A stretch of DNA of 64,000 nt, taken from NCBI GenBank assembly GCA_035610365.1, contig CM069435.1:59951389-60015388 (forward strand). The letters are read 5' to 3'. Both the position numbers and the translations under genes were made by a program. The notes beneath the pieces were generated by a model that saw only the letters and a program-made list of their open reading frames with translations, searched no databases and was not told the DNA's origin. Below, in pieces: positions 35,887 to 47,834 of this stretch. How positions within the stretch are numbered: the first letter of the stretch is position 1; the number at the start of each line of letters is the position of its first letter. This stretch comes from Aquatica leii (lineage: Eukaryota > Arthropoda > Insecta > Coleoptera > Lampyridae).

Positions 35887-37097
35887 CAGAGCTGGGCAAG
35901 TTACTTTGTAAAAGTAGTTAACTACTAACTAAAGTTACTAATTTTTAAAAGTAGTGTAAGTTACTAACTACTAACTACCGTAAATCGAAAAGTAGTTAGG
36001 TTACTAACTACTCAAGAATTGTATTCTAAAATATAAGTTATTTTTTTCAACTACTTGTAGAAAATGTAGTTCTGAGACGATTTATGTTATACCACTTTCA
36101 GTCATATAAACATAAGTACCTATAGACACTGAATTATTATTACATTAAAGAAGACAAAGTAAATCAATCATACTCACACGAAAACAGTAAAACAATTTTA
36201 ACGTAAGTACTATTATTCTACTATCATGTATATCTATTATATTACAAATTCTCAAAAAAAAAATTAATAAAATAAACCTTTAAAAAAACAGAACTTAAAG
36301 TAATAAACGTATTGTGGTATTTAATATTTATCTGCTTTTCATTAAAGTAACTATTCAAAAAAAAGCATCAGCATTTCTTTTAAGCGAATTTATGAATGAA
36401 AAACGAAAATAATCGCTCGACAGCAGCTGATGAAGGTAAAATTGTACTATATCTAATGAACATTTTTTTAATAATCTTATAATCATCTTACATAGATATA
36501 TGAATTCTGTTATCTTCCAAGTGTTTTAACAATTCCAGTTCTATTCATCTGGTTTTGTGAGCATATTTATTCTCAGTATCAGAAGAAATGTGTAACTTTT
36601 TAGACAAACCAGGTTCATTAAAATCAAAAAAACTTTCATTTTGTTGAAGTAATACTTTGTTTACGTTTAGATCAGTGGCATTTAACATTTCGAAACAAAT
36701 TAGGTTTGCTGCATTTATAAAAAAATTTTGAAAGTCTACATCCATGTTTACTTCTGCGTTACCGTTCATCACTTGAAGGACACGTTTTAATCTGCGAAAC
36801 TGCAATGGAAGCTGAATAATTGTAGCCATATTGCATGTAGTTGAAGCCGCTAATAAAGTAGTTTAATTACTAGTAAAGTAGTTAAGCTATTAACAAAGTA
36901 GTTTAACTATTTTTGTAGTTAAAATAAGGTAGCTAACTACTTTTTAAATACGATTACACGAAAAAAATAATTTATTCCAACTACAGTTACATTATTGAAT
37001 TAAAGTAACTTGAATATATAGAATACAACTATCGTCAACAAAAAAGTAGTTAGATTAGTAGCTTAACTACTTTGTAGTTAACTACTGCCCAGCTCTG
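35887..37097. mobile_element. Non-autonomous hAT element with exact 8 bp target duplication
   Basis: The left end CAGAGCTGGGCA and the right end TGCCCAGCTCTG are inverted matches, flanked by identical CTTTCGAT at 35879-35886 and 37098-37105. An 8 bp duplication and CAG...CTG ends are standard for hAT elements. Both subterminal regions are packed with AGTAGTTA-type words in both orientations, as expected of hAT transposase binding sites. The 1211 bp element has no recognisable transposase. The one long frame (36545-36829, minus) has a LTSDTE-free, Asn-rich sequence with no motif I can assign. Confidence 0.93.
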
Positions 37098-37105
37098 CTT
37101 TCGAT

Positions 37106-37622
37106 GAACGTTCTGGAAAATGGATAACAACTTCGTAAAGGTTCTCGAACTTGAGAATAATTTCTCGAACGTTTCAGTATAAACAAGTGTGAGAGACTTA
37201 CTTAAAAAGAAAATTTTCAGCGGTCGTTGTTTTGCAGAAATGGCGTAGTTTGTACCCTCAACTACGTTTCTACAAAGTACTTTTCGAATAGCTCAATTTT
37301 GCGGTTAATTCGTGTCGATGGGTCTTGTACAAGATTGGTATTATGATACACAATTTATTTGTATTTAGTTGTTAAATGTTTACATTTGTTAAATCACTAT
37401 TTTATACAAAGAAAGCAACAACGCAACGTCTTCATTTACATATCTTAAGTTATGTCAACGTGTATTTTAGACTCTTTCTTGAATACACACTTTAAATCTT
37501 TATGCTGGAAATAATTCCAAAGGTAAATGAGTTTCTATAGAACAAAAAGATTCTTTAAGGTGGGTATACTTAAGTAGGCACCCTTTAGCTTTAAATCTTG
37601 TATTTATTGTTAAATTTAACAT
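37106..37622. other. AT-rich non-coding stretch
   Basis: No supported gene. It may hold the 5' end of the hAT-type element whose coding remnant begins at 37623, but no terminal repeat was recognised. Confidence 0.4.
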
Positions 37623-38752
37623 TTGATGTGTTGCAAAAGAAACAGTCAAAATGCTAAAAGTAAATCATCTGAAAGTAAAATTTACATAAATTTTGTAGAC
37701 TTTGACGTTTTTTCAACCGATGGTAGTGTACCACTCTGTAAATATTGCGAAGTGTATGTAAGCGCATCAAAAAGATTTCAAATAATTCAACGTATACAAA
37801 CCGTAAAGCATCAACACAATAAAAACAGAATTGAATCAAACAAAACTGATCCGAATGTACTACACAGACAAACATTGCAAAACCAGAACCATTGTCAAAC
37901 GAGTTTTACAAAAATTAACCAAAGTATTTATTTTAGCTTATATTTGCTATTTTTTTCGAAAAATACACCAATAAAACTATTCCAGATGAATCCACATTTT
38001 GCAAAAATTATGTGCCAAATTTAAAAAATGGACAATAGAAGCTTTACAACAAAAAGCAATTAACAAAAAAATATGGGTAAGCTTGGACATAGGGTTGCCA
38101 AAACAATTCGATGTGAATTTCCTAATGTAAACAGTTTAATATCTTTTGTTAAAAAAGCATTCTCACAGATGCTATTAGGAATACAAAGATTTAAGGAATA
38201 TTTTGCTCTTCTATTACCACAGGTTCCAATTTTTACTAGATGGGGTACATAGGTTGAAACATCCATATAATATACAGATAAACCATAAAAAAGTTAATAT
38301 ACGAGTTTAACAAAGAGGACGTATATTGTAGCAGAAAAGCTCAGGACGCGTTATTAAAGAAATACATAAAAAACGATTTTGTGTACATCAAAAGTAATTT
38401 TCAGTAAATTATTACAGCAATTAAATAATTGGAAACGAACAGTTTACTTTTTACAGAAAATGTAAATATTGTGTTAGGTGTGTCACATAAATAGAACTCA
38501 TTAAAAAATAAAGTATTTTATAAAAAAAAAACTGGATGCTGTTTTATCAAAAAATACTGGATTTTGTTGTTGAATAATACTTCCTTTTTTAGATGTTTAA
38601 ATGATGTGATTTTTTTCAAGTTTTCTACTATTATGTCATGCAAAGTAGAAAAAGTTTTATCAATTTATAAAATGATATTAAGCGACTACAGACAAAGATT
38701 TGCATTGGAAAATTTATTACATTATGTTATAATAAACAAATGTACGCCTTAA
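37623..38752 (+). pseudogene. hAT transposase remnant of CGGBP1-like type
   Basis: The plus strand resembles the hAT family whose N-terminal zinc finger is shared with CGGBP1. There is STDGSVPLCKYCEVYVSASK and QTVKHQHNK (37700-37830), then, after a deletion that joins about 38087 directly to HRVAKTIRCEFP, a segment ending PQVPIFTRWGT (38220-38250). The hAT dimerisation tail follows, with LDAVLSKNTG (about 38530) and MSCKVEKVLSIYKMILSDYRQRF (38633-38700 region). The deletion removes the DDE region that would carry the catalytic acids. Many stops and frame changes are present. GCATATTT words repeat just downstream (38775-38835), possibly the subterminal repeats. Confidence 0.8.
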
Positions 38753-38755
38753 TTG

Positions 38756-41038
38756 CAATTAAGGTATAGTTATAAATGCATATTTTTAATGCATATTTTA
38801 ACATTTCTAAGGCATACTTGCATGCATATTTAAGTTTTTCTTAGTGCATAGCAATCCGCGGTTTAATAATCATTAAATTTATTGTAGGACGTATTAAAAT
38901 GTATAAACTATAGACATAAATTGCAAAATAGATAACTATTTTCTGTAAACAATTTTTAAACAAAATTATTTTTTTTATTTATTCCTTGTTTTATTATTGT
39001 TATTTACTCATTAATTGTTAATAAATTAATAAACAATATGTAAAAATCTATTAAAAGCGTATTAATATTTAATTATGTTTTAAAACACAGATATATGCAT
39101 AGAAAATATCAAAAACATACATTTGCTTATATGCAACATTGGAAATGCATAACTATTCAAATTTGCAAAGAATATTTATACAATTTTTCCGAACTATGCT
39201 CCCATGGTTCATTAACATGTACGGAAAGGTTTTCATCTGTATACGGAAATGAGATTTATCGTAAGGAATATACTACGTTGCCTAATCACTATCAATACTG
39301 TTGGCTTATTCAGTTGCAGAAAAGCTAGTTTACGTATTTGCTCACGTAAATAATTTGTTACTATTAAAAATTGTTTTCTCTATGATATCTTGGTAAACTG
39401 AAAATATTTACATTGTATGTACATAAAACATAAAAATTAATTGAATTAAGTTATTAGAAAGAAAGAAAAAACATAATAAAAAACATGTAACATTTTAAAA
39501 CGGTTCTAATATTTCAAAGTTTGTTATGTGAACAACGAGAAGACGCCAAAAAGTATGTTTATTAAACAACCTTATAAGAAAACTTTTGAAAAACATTTCT
39601 ACTACAAAGACAAATTAAACTTTTAAAGTATTTACTTTTATTGATTTTTCAAGAAGAAAAGTTTTTGTTGCCGTCAACATTTTACAGAAACTCGGTTGCG
39701 TGGCAAAAAATTATTTTGTGTAAAACGTAATATAACACGAAAATAGTTCAAGGATTCTTTTAGTATAAAATATTTGGTTGAAATAAAGTGTCGTATAACA
39801 ACAGTGTAAGAAGTGAATAAACTGAGTTTATTTCATACATATCGCGGTTCTTGGCTGATAATGTTTACGGCACATTCTTAGCCAGTAAACAGGGAACTTT
39901 TATGCTTTTAGATAAGAATGGTGGAAAACTTCAATTGTATTTTTGCCACGGTCTTCCACAGTTGCAAATGAGACAGTTGAAAAATGTCGATAATAAATCA
40001 CACAAAAGACCCTTTTTAAATCTTAAAGACTGACAATCCTGATGGCAATCACCTAAACTCTATTATCTAAAGCACCATTAGTCAGATCCGATTAAATTAC
40101 CGCTTTATGTTTATTTCCTCCTCGTGATTATAATATCCCAAACGATCGTTTTGCTTCCTCCGTTTATTTATTAAATTAACACGTAAAAAACAAAAGTAAA
40201 TAAGAATGATATTCCACAAGGGATCTGATTAAATTGAAAAGGTTAAAGAAAGCGTATTACCGAGCAAATTGCGTTCCTTATTTGCCGTATAATTTTGAAA
40301 TTATTGACATACGTATCAAAATTGTTTATTCTGCATTAGTAACGTAGTCAGTATTTGTATTAGAGTTGAAGGAATGTTGCATTATCGCTTAAGTAATGTT
40401 TCATTGTTCTCTAAATTATTTGCAGACACACATCATTCGGGGAAATTGAACGGAGATGCGCTCACATGATAACAATTTGAGTAACACACATTTACATTTT
40501 CGTATTATAAGCTCCTTGACATTGTGTTTGTTCAGAACAAATACATTTGAGTTATTTAACATGTATTTAACAACAAAGAAATTAATGTTTGCATTATAAA
40601 CTTCAAACCAATTGTTTTTGTTTCTAAATAAAAAAAAATGCATTACTTATTTACATTTTCAACCTATTCACTAAAAATATTAAGCAAGAGTCTTCAACAG
40701 TAATTGCTATAAAAACAATATGTGTAATAAAAAAAACTATATTTGCACGATAAAAATAACAAAAATAAATTACTGTTCTAAATAAATGTGAGTTTTGATA
40801 CGGCGGAGAACATTTCATTTTTGAGAATGTAATTTAATTCTGTGGTTGGCGTTTTTGTTCACGAATACGTACTGTTATTTACAAACAAGTTTGCAAAAAA
40901 ATTAAATTATATAATTATACAGTTATTATTTGTTGATTACCTTCTGTTACATATTGGCAATTTGATTTTCTTTTTTCCTCTGAATTTTATAAATGTTAAT
41001 TGTAATTTTTATTTTATTATTAGCTACTAGTTAATAGG
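38756..41038. other. AT-rich non-coding stretch
   Basis: No supported gene. The first ~80 bp carries repeated TGCATATTT words that probably belong to the preceding hAT element. Open frames at 39095-39328, 39851-40033 and 40416-40643 show no motif. Confidence 0.45.
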
Positions 41039-41288
41039 AATAGTATATTATATACCATGGCTGAGAAGTGTATTATTATAACCTAAGTGACAGATTATGC
41101 CACAAGACGCTAAGCGTCGAGGGATATAAGTCATGCAGGTTATAATCATTCAAAGTTTAAAATATTAATTTCAAGTTACAATCAAGTGAGTTTTGTTAGT
41201 TTTAATTTAACTTCTTCCTTGCGTCAGTCGATATAATCTTGTCGCTTATAATAATACATTTCTCAAGATTGGTATATAATAAAGTATT
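41039..41288. mobile_element. Palindromic MITE-like element (250 bp)
   Basis: The left arm from about 41039 to 41100 and the right arm from about 41222 to 41288 are inverted matches over roughly 60 bp with small gaps; the shared words are TATTATATACC and TGTATTATTATAA. A second inner palindrome, GACGCTAAGCGTC, lies near 41107. There is no coding content. A target duplication is not certain, so the ends may move by several bases. Confidence 0.65.
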
Positions 41289-41550
41289 TACAATTTACTA
41301 GTAATTATAAAAGTTATGACAGTGGAATACTCAGTTTTTATAATCTCATATTCTGAAATTGATAATAAAGCCATCCTCGTACTTTCGCTTATTGTCTAAT
41401 TGTTTCTCATCGCTAACATTTTCACATTTCATCTGTTTCACAATTTCTTTGTGATGTTTTTTATCTAACTGTAGATATGGTTTCATTGAGCTTAAACATT
41501 TTGATTAATTAATTGTTTGTGTGCACTCTGCTTAGCTAAAACAAACACTA

Positions 41551-41672
41551 CCCAAGCAACACATTGGTACGATCTGTATGGTCTGATAAAAGTTTATTTC
41601 ACATTAAAACGTTTTTAAACGTGTTTATCAGACAGACATTTGAACGTTTTTTATACCAAGGTGTTGCTTGGG
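41551..41672. mobile_element. 122 bp MITE with TA duplication
   Basis: CCCAAGCAACACATTGGTA at the left and TACCAAGGTGTTGCTTGGG at the right are inverted matches with one mismatch, flanked on each side by TA (41549-41550 and 41673-41674). The inside also folds back in part (TGTCTGATAAA-type words). The shape fits a short Tc1/mariner-type MITE; the source family is not known. Confidence 0.85.
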
Positions 41673-41989
41673 TACAGTTAATCTCAACATATAAACTGTA
41701 AATTTTCTTTGATGCATTCCTTATTCTGTTTTCATTTTTTGTGTCTATTTAATTCTTCATGTTTGCTTAGTGAATAAAGTTATAAAAATATTGCAGTATT
41801 AGTTTTTATACATGTTTAAAATTTATACTTAAAATATTTAACTGTAATCGTAGTTTAAATGGCTATATACATTATGAGTAGTTCGCTTAATTATGAGTAG
41901 TTTCTACACACTTAAGTTTAATTAAAATCACTGACTTAAAACTAGTACCTAATTGCACAAATAGTTTTCAAGTTTCTTTGTTTATGATT
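41673..41989. other. AT-rich non-coding stretch
   Basis: No reading frame or motif that I can support. Confidence 0.45.
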
Positions 41990-42224
41990 CATATTAAATC
42001 ATAGTATTTTTCAGGAAACCTTACATTTCGGCCAGAGTTTGTTCCAGGGTAGCTTGTTTTATTTTGTGGCATTTTAGATGTGCAAAGTTGATCAGTAAAC
42101 AAAACGTCTTGGAGAGTCTTACTGCTATTTTGTCCATACATAAGCTCAGCCACATCAGCTTTATATATTTTCTTTGAGGAAAGCTCTTATATCCAGTAAC
42201 ACAAATGGTAAGTTCTCTATCCAT

Positions 42225-42850
42225 GATTCGTTGTTATGGCATTTAATTGAAGCTTTCAGCTGTCTATTTAAACGCTCTACTATACCATTGTCTACCTCTG
42301 TTTGTGGTTACACGTAGTAGTACTCCAAATCTGGAAATTCAATTGAAATAAAGTGCTATTGTTATAGCAGTGATATCCGGGATTGGAGTAACTTTCGGCC
42401 ACCTTGTGTAGCGATCTACACACGTTAAACAATAGGTGTTACCTTTTGAGTATGGTAATGGTCCGATAATATCAATATAGACATGTTCAAACCTCTGCGT
42501 TAAAGGTAAAAAATTTTGGATGGTTGTACTGACATGCCTCGCAATCTTGTTCTTATTAAATCTTGATAAGCGGTCGGCAGGAATATTATCAGAGTCGACA
42601 ATGTGTCTAATATCAGTTGTGAATTGTGCTATAAAATCGATCTGTCAAAACATTTCTCCAATTTTTGCTTCAGTGCGTACGTTAGTGGTTTATGGTCCAT
42701 GTAAAGAGTAAACTGTCTGCCTTCAACTGCATGTGTAAAATGTTTTGTTTTATTGTACCATATGCAGCAAAAGCTCCAGATCGTATTTTTGTTGTTCACT
42801 ATTACATTTTCTTGTAAAGAATGCCAGTGTTTGCCACTCATTGTTTATTG
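42225..42850 (-). pseudogene. pol: Gypsy-like RNase H end and integrase core
   Basis: 42629-42841 resembles the RNase H domain (HFTHAVEGRQFTLYMDHKPL, with the MDHKPL motif). 42600-42560 follows with NIPADRLSR, which closes RNase H. The integrase linker and zinc finger are missing; the core starts with HVYIDIIGPLP (first Asp present) and TCVDRYTRWP. It then reaches VTTNRGRQ, where the second catalytic Asp reads as Asn (about 42300-42302). A deletion then joins directly to GIVERLNRQLKASI, which keeps the Glu. Confidence 0.85.
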
Positions 42851-43009
42851 CAAAACTCCTTCCATTGCGAATTCAGAAGCATCATACATTACTGAAAGTG
42901 GTGTTGCAGGTGCAGGATGTGCTAACATTGTAGCGTTAGTTAATGAATTTTTGATATTAGTAAAGGCATTGTCTGTTTTGTTGTTCAATTCTATTAATTC
43001 TTTTTGTGT

Positions 43010-43790
43010 TTATATCCCTATAGAAGTTTTTTTAATAGTGTTTTGATAGTGGCTGCCTTTGGAATGAAACGTCAATAAAAGAATTATTGCAAAGAATTTT
43101 CTGAGAGCTTTCATCGTAGTTGATTTTTTCAAATTTCTTATTGCTTTGACACGTTCTGTTGAAGGTGCAATTTTGTTTTTGTTTATAAGGTAACCTAAAA
43201 AGGTTACTTGCTCTTGGCCAAATGCACATTTATTAAAATTAAAGTAAATATTATACTCATCAAGGCATAGGAGAAGAGTGCGTTTCATGGCTAAGTTTTG
43301 GTTTGCAAAGCTACCAATATATTATCCACATAACAGTAGCAAAAATCTAGTTCAGTTGTAACCTCATTAATAAAACATTGAAACGTTTGCACTGCATTGA
43401 ATGACATTTGGAAGAACTCGAAAACTCCAATCTGGGTTGTTATTGCGGTTTTTGCTACGTCGTCCGGGTGTACTAATATCTGGTTAAATGCTTTCATTAA
43501 CTCGATTATCGAAAACACAGTTTTACCATAAAGCAGATGTATAAAATCCTCAATATGCAGAATTGGTTTACAATCATGTACTGTTCTTGGGTTCACTACT
43601 TTATAGTCTTCACATGACCGAAATCCGCCATTCTTTTTCAGTACGAGATAAATTGAGGAAGACCAGATACTTTTTGAATGTTGGATAATGCCTTTTTGTA
43701 GCATTAATTTAAATTCTTTTTTTGGTATGACGATCTAGTGGTAATCTACGCAGCAAATCTGTTCGCCTTAGTGATGAATCTGACAGCGCG
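43010..43790 (-). pseudogene. pol: Gypsy-like reverse transcriptase
   Basis: The fragment 43291-43704 begins LQKGIIQHSKSIWSSSIYLV, continues with FRSCEDYKVVNPRT and FSIIELMKAFNQI, and reaches the polymerase motif as YVDN (codon 43321-43323 is Asn where Asp is essential). After a frame change, 43010-43288 carries the connection region FNFNKCAFGQEQVTFLGYLI. In the motif usually read DLxxAFxQI, the Asp reads as Glu (SIIELMKAFNQI). The domain is therefore inactive on at least one and probably two catalytic positions. Confidence 0.85.
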
Positions 43791-43972
43791 TAAGTAAACA
43801 TTTAAACATTCATGAAAAGAGCAAGTCATATCGAAAATGTTTTAAAATTGCCAGATCTTCTTAACCGTTTTAATAAATTCAAAATGTAATAAACAGAGAA
43901 ACTAAATACTGCCAACCTGTTATAGAAATAAATTTCTACGTAATTTAGTTTTTATGTCAGCAAAATTTAGCT
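43791..43972. other. Non-coding join between Gypsy and hAT remnants
   Basis: No motif recognised; the hAT protein resemblance starts at 43973. Confidence 0.4.
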
Positions 43973-45236
43973 TTTCGTGGAAGTAGTAATAAGTCGTTTG
44001 AGAAAAACAATAGTAACGTTTTAAAATGCATAGAAATGATTTCTAAATTTGACCCGATTATGTCAGAGTATACAAAACTCTCTCAAATAAAAGATCACAA
44101 AAACTATCTCGGGAATAAAATGCAAAATAAAGTAATCAAGTTGATCGGTGAATGAAGGCTTAAATATCAACGATTTGCGGAGCCAGAGTTACAACAATGG
44201 GGCAAATATGCGTAGTAGGCAAAATGGTCTACAAAAAAAAGTTTTGGATTTCAATTCGCGAGCTTTCTTTGTTCCTTGTTGCAATCATACCCTAAATTTA
44301 GTCGTCAATGATGCCGCAAAATCGAATACTTTGAGCATCAATTTTTTTTCTTTAATACAAGAACGGTTTGTATTTTTTCAGCTTCTACTAAACGCTGGTC
44401 AATTCTGAAATCTAATTTATCTAATGTAACAAATTTAACTTTAAAACCTTTATCAGATACTCGATCGTCTAGTAGAATAGATGCAATAACTCCTTTAAAG
44501 TATCAGCTTGGAGAGGTTTATGATGCTCTGTTTGAAATAAGCGAAGGAAACTTTGAAAATAATGTAAAAAATTTGGCTGCATTGTTGGCCAAAAAATTGC
44601 AAATTTTGAGTTTATTTGCATTCTTATATTGTGGTGTAATATCTTAAATAAAGTTAACATTGTTAAAAAAATTATTCAAAAGCCGAACTTCGATGTTGGT
44701 CAGTGTTGTAATCAGTTAAATAATTTGATTAATTCTTTGAAAGCTTATCGTTCCGATAAAGGTTTTAATGATCTATTAATTGACGCCAAAGAAATAGCAT
44801 TCAGCTTAGACAAATTCAAAAAACAAAAAAGTATAAGACCGCGAAAAATAAAAAAAAAACATTTTGATTATAAATGTAACGATGAACCGATCCACGACGA
44901 AACTTTAAAGTTCAAAGTTGATTGTTCTTTTAATGCTCCAGATGTAATCATAACATCAGTGGATGAGAGATTCCAATTACTTTCTTCTTACTCTAAAGCT
45001 GCGTCCAGATTTGTACCACGTCGCATACCGTACCACGTCCCGTACTAAGTCGCGCGCAATCTGGACATAGAAACGAACGCCGTCGCGAACCTGATAAGCG
45101 TTGCAGCTCGAGGTACGTCGTAATCCACGAACTGACGGAACATCGAAGGATTGGTACGCGACGACGTTGAACAAGTCTGGACGGGAAGACGTACAATTTT
45201 GTTATTTGTTTGTTCAGTTTAACTTTACTAACGACA

Positions 45237-47319
45237 ATGGAGTGTACCGAAGATACTATCCAATTGTTAATTAGTTTATATAGGCAAAATGAATGCCTTT
45301 GAAATCCGAAACATTCACTATATTATAATAAACTAAAAAAATATGATGCATGAGTTCAAATAGCTGCTGAATTGTGGAGCAGTGGAAGAATGCAAAAAAA
45401 AAGTTACTAATTTGCTTTCTTCGACGTGAAAGAGCTAAAGTAAAGAAAAGTGTAGGAACCGGGAAAGGTATGTTTTAATATCCTTGTTTATCTTTGAAAT
45501 TGAAATTTATGAAAGTAACTGGTTTGCGTACAAGAGTATGGAGTTTCTTTTTGACAAAAATTGCCCCAGGAAAACGTTAAGTACGGTAAATTGAAATTTT
45601 GTATTGAATAACTACTAGATTACATTATTTGTTGTAATATAGTAATTATAACTAATTTTTTTCGAATAATTTTGCCATTCAAGTTGATCTTGAGTTTGAA
45701 AATATTCTGCCAATTCTTCTCGAATGTCTTGAGCAGTTTTACATGACCTACGAGGTACATTTCTTAGTAGGAGCATTATTTCACCATCCTCAATTATTCT
45801 TCTCCAGCTTCCTTCAATAAGGCGACCTTCCACTTTGGTATCGAATGTGCCGGGAGGTGTATATAGATCACAAGAATTACAACTTCTTCTTAAAAAATTG
45901 TGCAAATGAACTATTGTCATCACAATTAACTCTGCCTTTTTTGGTTCTAATAGTAGTGGCTTTCGAAGCACTCGAAAAACTGCCGAAGCAATGCCAAAGG
46001 CATTTTTCACCACACGGCGTGCTCTATAGAGGCGATAGTTATAAACTCTTTTTACTGACCCTTTATTGTGTAACCCTGGAAAAGGTTTCATAAGATTCTC
46101 TGTCTCGTCTCCAAGGAAAAAGAAAGGTATACACTTTTGTCTTCCATTTAAAGGTTGAATAAGTAAATCATTTTGCTCTAATTTCTTATATAGTTGTGTG
46201 TTTTTAAAGACTCCGCCATCAGATATTCTGCCTTAGCAACCAGCATTTACATATAAAAAATTATACTTTGCGTCCACCACAGCAAAAAGGACAATACTAA
46301 AAGTACTTTTATAATTAAAATATTCGCTTCTGCTATTTATGGGTGCTTGTAAAACGACATGTTTTCCGTCTAATGTTCCGAGACAATGTGGGAAGTTCCA
46401 CACTGATTCATACTCTTCAGCGATAGTTAGCCACCCTTGTTGTGATGTGGGGATCTGTAAAACGTACATATATTTTACTAAAACAATGTTGACCATTAGA
46501 CCTGAACAATTACAAAATGAAACAAACTTGATGATTTCAGCATGGGTGCAAAACTAAACAGTGGGGGGGGAGCTCAAATTACTATAGTTGCTTTTATTTC
46601 TATGTAAGTATATAACAACTCTACTTTTTACTATAGTTTCCGGATGAAGACTCACAATCCGAGACACAATCAACTGCAGCAGACGGACTGTCTGACACTG
46701 AGCAGGAACAGATGGTATCGGCTCGTCCTAGTACAGCTGATCCAGTCTCAGGTCCATCATCTGGTCCACATTCCAAAAAAAGTAGGAAAAATAACACTTC
46801 GGAAAAGCAATTAGAAAAAGCTTTCGAAATTCTGCAAACCTCTGCTGCTCAAAATAAGAAAGAAGACCACGAATCTGATCTATTTGGAAAATTGGTAGCT
46901 AAAAAACTAGATTCATATTTGAAAATTCCGAAAATCAATGTGCAGAAAGCTGTAATGAATATCATATTTCAAGCAGATTCTGGGTTCTATGACCAACTTC
47001 AACCTCCGTACCGTAGCCCATTTAATATTCCCCGATCAAATGTTCAATATATATATATCATCCTAATCCTACATCAAATGTAATACATTGCCCTGCAAGG
47101 CCACAAACTTGTGTTCCCAAAAGATCATCTCAAGATTCCTCGTATTACTAGAACCTACCCCATTATTTCCAACAATCTCAATTTTCCAATCCTGCATTGC
47201 CACAAGAATATCACGATTCATCTTCGTCAGTCTGTTCTCCACCAGAATGTTCTCCTATATATCCTTCGTCGGAAGAAGTTACATTTGAAGAGCTTGTAAA
47301 ATCGACGCTTACTCAGTAA
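45237..47319 (+). pseudogene. Harbinger accessory protein with MADF and BESS domains, spliced
   Basis: ATG at 45237 starts a MADF domain: TIQLLISLYRQNECL, then a stop at 45300-45302 where Trp is conserved, NPKHSLYYNKLKKYDA, a second Trp-position stop at 45351-45353, and a basic tail RRERAKVKKSVGTGKG to about 45467. A second exon reads SNWFAYKSMEFLFDKNCPRKTLST (about 45514-45585). The third (46637-47319) begins FPDEDSQSETQ in phase with exon 2 and contains a Ser/Pro-rich linker, then a BESS-like segment DLFGKLVAKKLDSYL. The GT at 45586 and AG at 46636 support intron 2; the exon 1-2 junction is less clean. An (AT)n run near 47050 shifts frame and a TAG follows near 47150. The partner protein of Harbinger transposases is thought to bind DNA and aid nuclear import. 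Confidence 0.75.
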
Positions 47320-47834
47320 TATGGATTAATAAAATGGTTTTACTTTGTTTACAACTTCTTAAAATAAAGAAAACATGAAAACTTAAAATTTGTTCATTTA
47401 CTTACCTGAATATTTCCTTTCAATTCTTCAACTAAAGCTTGACAAACTTCTGGGACGATTTCGCTAATGGACTGCTTGGAGATTCTGAACAAATATTGTA
47501 AGCTTGTGTAGGAATCTCCCGTGGCCAGAAAACGTAGAGTTACAGCTAGCCTTTCTTGCACTGAGATTGCTTTTCGGAACTTTGTATTTTGCTTTCCTAT
47601 TTTAAACCCAATTGCATTAAGAAGATATTCAAAATCTGTTGGTGACATTCGAGTGAAATTTTTGTATTGACCACTAATTTTTTGCATCTTTAAACCTGCT
47701 AGTAAATTATTCGCACCATATTTCTGTCTATTTTTAAATATTTCCTTTTGCCACTATCGCTTTTGTTTTTGTTTTCGCTTTTTAGCGGATAAAGCGTAAT
47801 GAATATAAATAAACGGTGGTGCAGCGACATCCAT
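45615..47834 (-). pseudogene. PIF/Harbinger DDE transposase, two exons
   Basis: Exon 1 runs 47834-47406 from ATG (MDVAAPPFIYIHY), with a basic patch KKRKQKQKR, a stop at 47754-47756, then [15 protein letters not shown] and a helix-turn-helix-like [17 protein letters not shown]. It ends CAG before GTAAGT. Exon 2 starts after TTTTACAG at 46454 and holds PHCLGTLDGKHV with the first Asp (codon from 46370), FSIVLFAVVDA, a TAA at 46233-46235 where Gln is usual, GDETENLM with the second Asp (codon from 46109), and RARRVVKNAFG. In that last motif the catalytic Glu reads as Lys (46005-46007). The frame then stays open to 45615. The 951 bp intron fits phase 0. It is inactive by two stops and one catalytic change, otherwise well preserved. 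Confidence 0.88.

Larger units (their letters stand above)
41990..43790 (-). mobile_element. pol: Gypsy-like LTR retrotransposon pol remnant
   Basis: The minus strand reads RT, RNase H and integrase in Gypsy (Metaviridae) order from 43790 down to 41990, ending with a segment like the MVYGTTLRLPGEF region (about 42040-42170). It lacks gag, protease, the RNase H/integrase linker and both LTRs, and contains stops, frameshifts and deletions. The fragment resembles the Gypsy copies common in insect and other arthropod genomes. Confidence 0.88.

Noticed and set aside
44977..45196. Arg/Ser-rich minus-strand frames at the left Harbinger end
   Set aside because: They fall in the GC-richer terminal inverted repeat and subterminal DNA and overlap each other in different frames.
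45615..46091. Plus-strand frame 45845-46093 as a gene
   Set aside because: It is the shadow of the Harbinger transposase on the minus strand, which has clear DDE motifs.
47040..47062. AT microsatellite as a repeat feature in its own right
   Set aside because: Very short; mentioned only as the frameshift site in the MADF gene.
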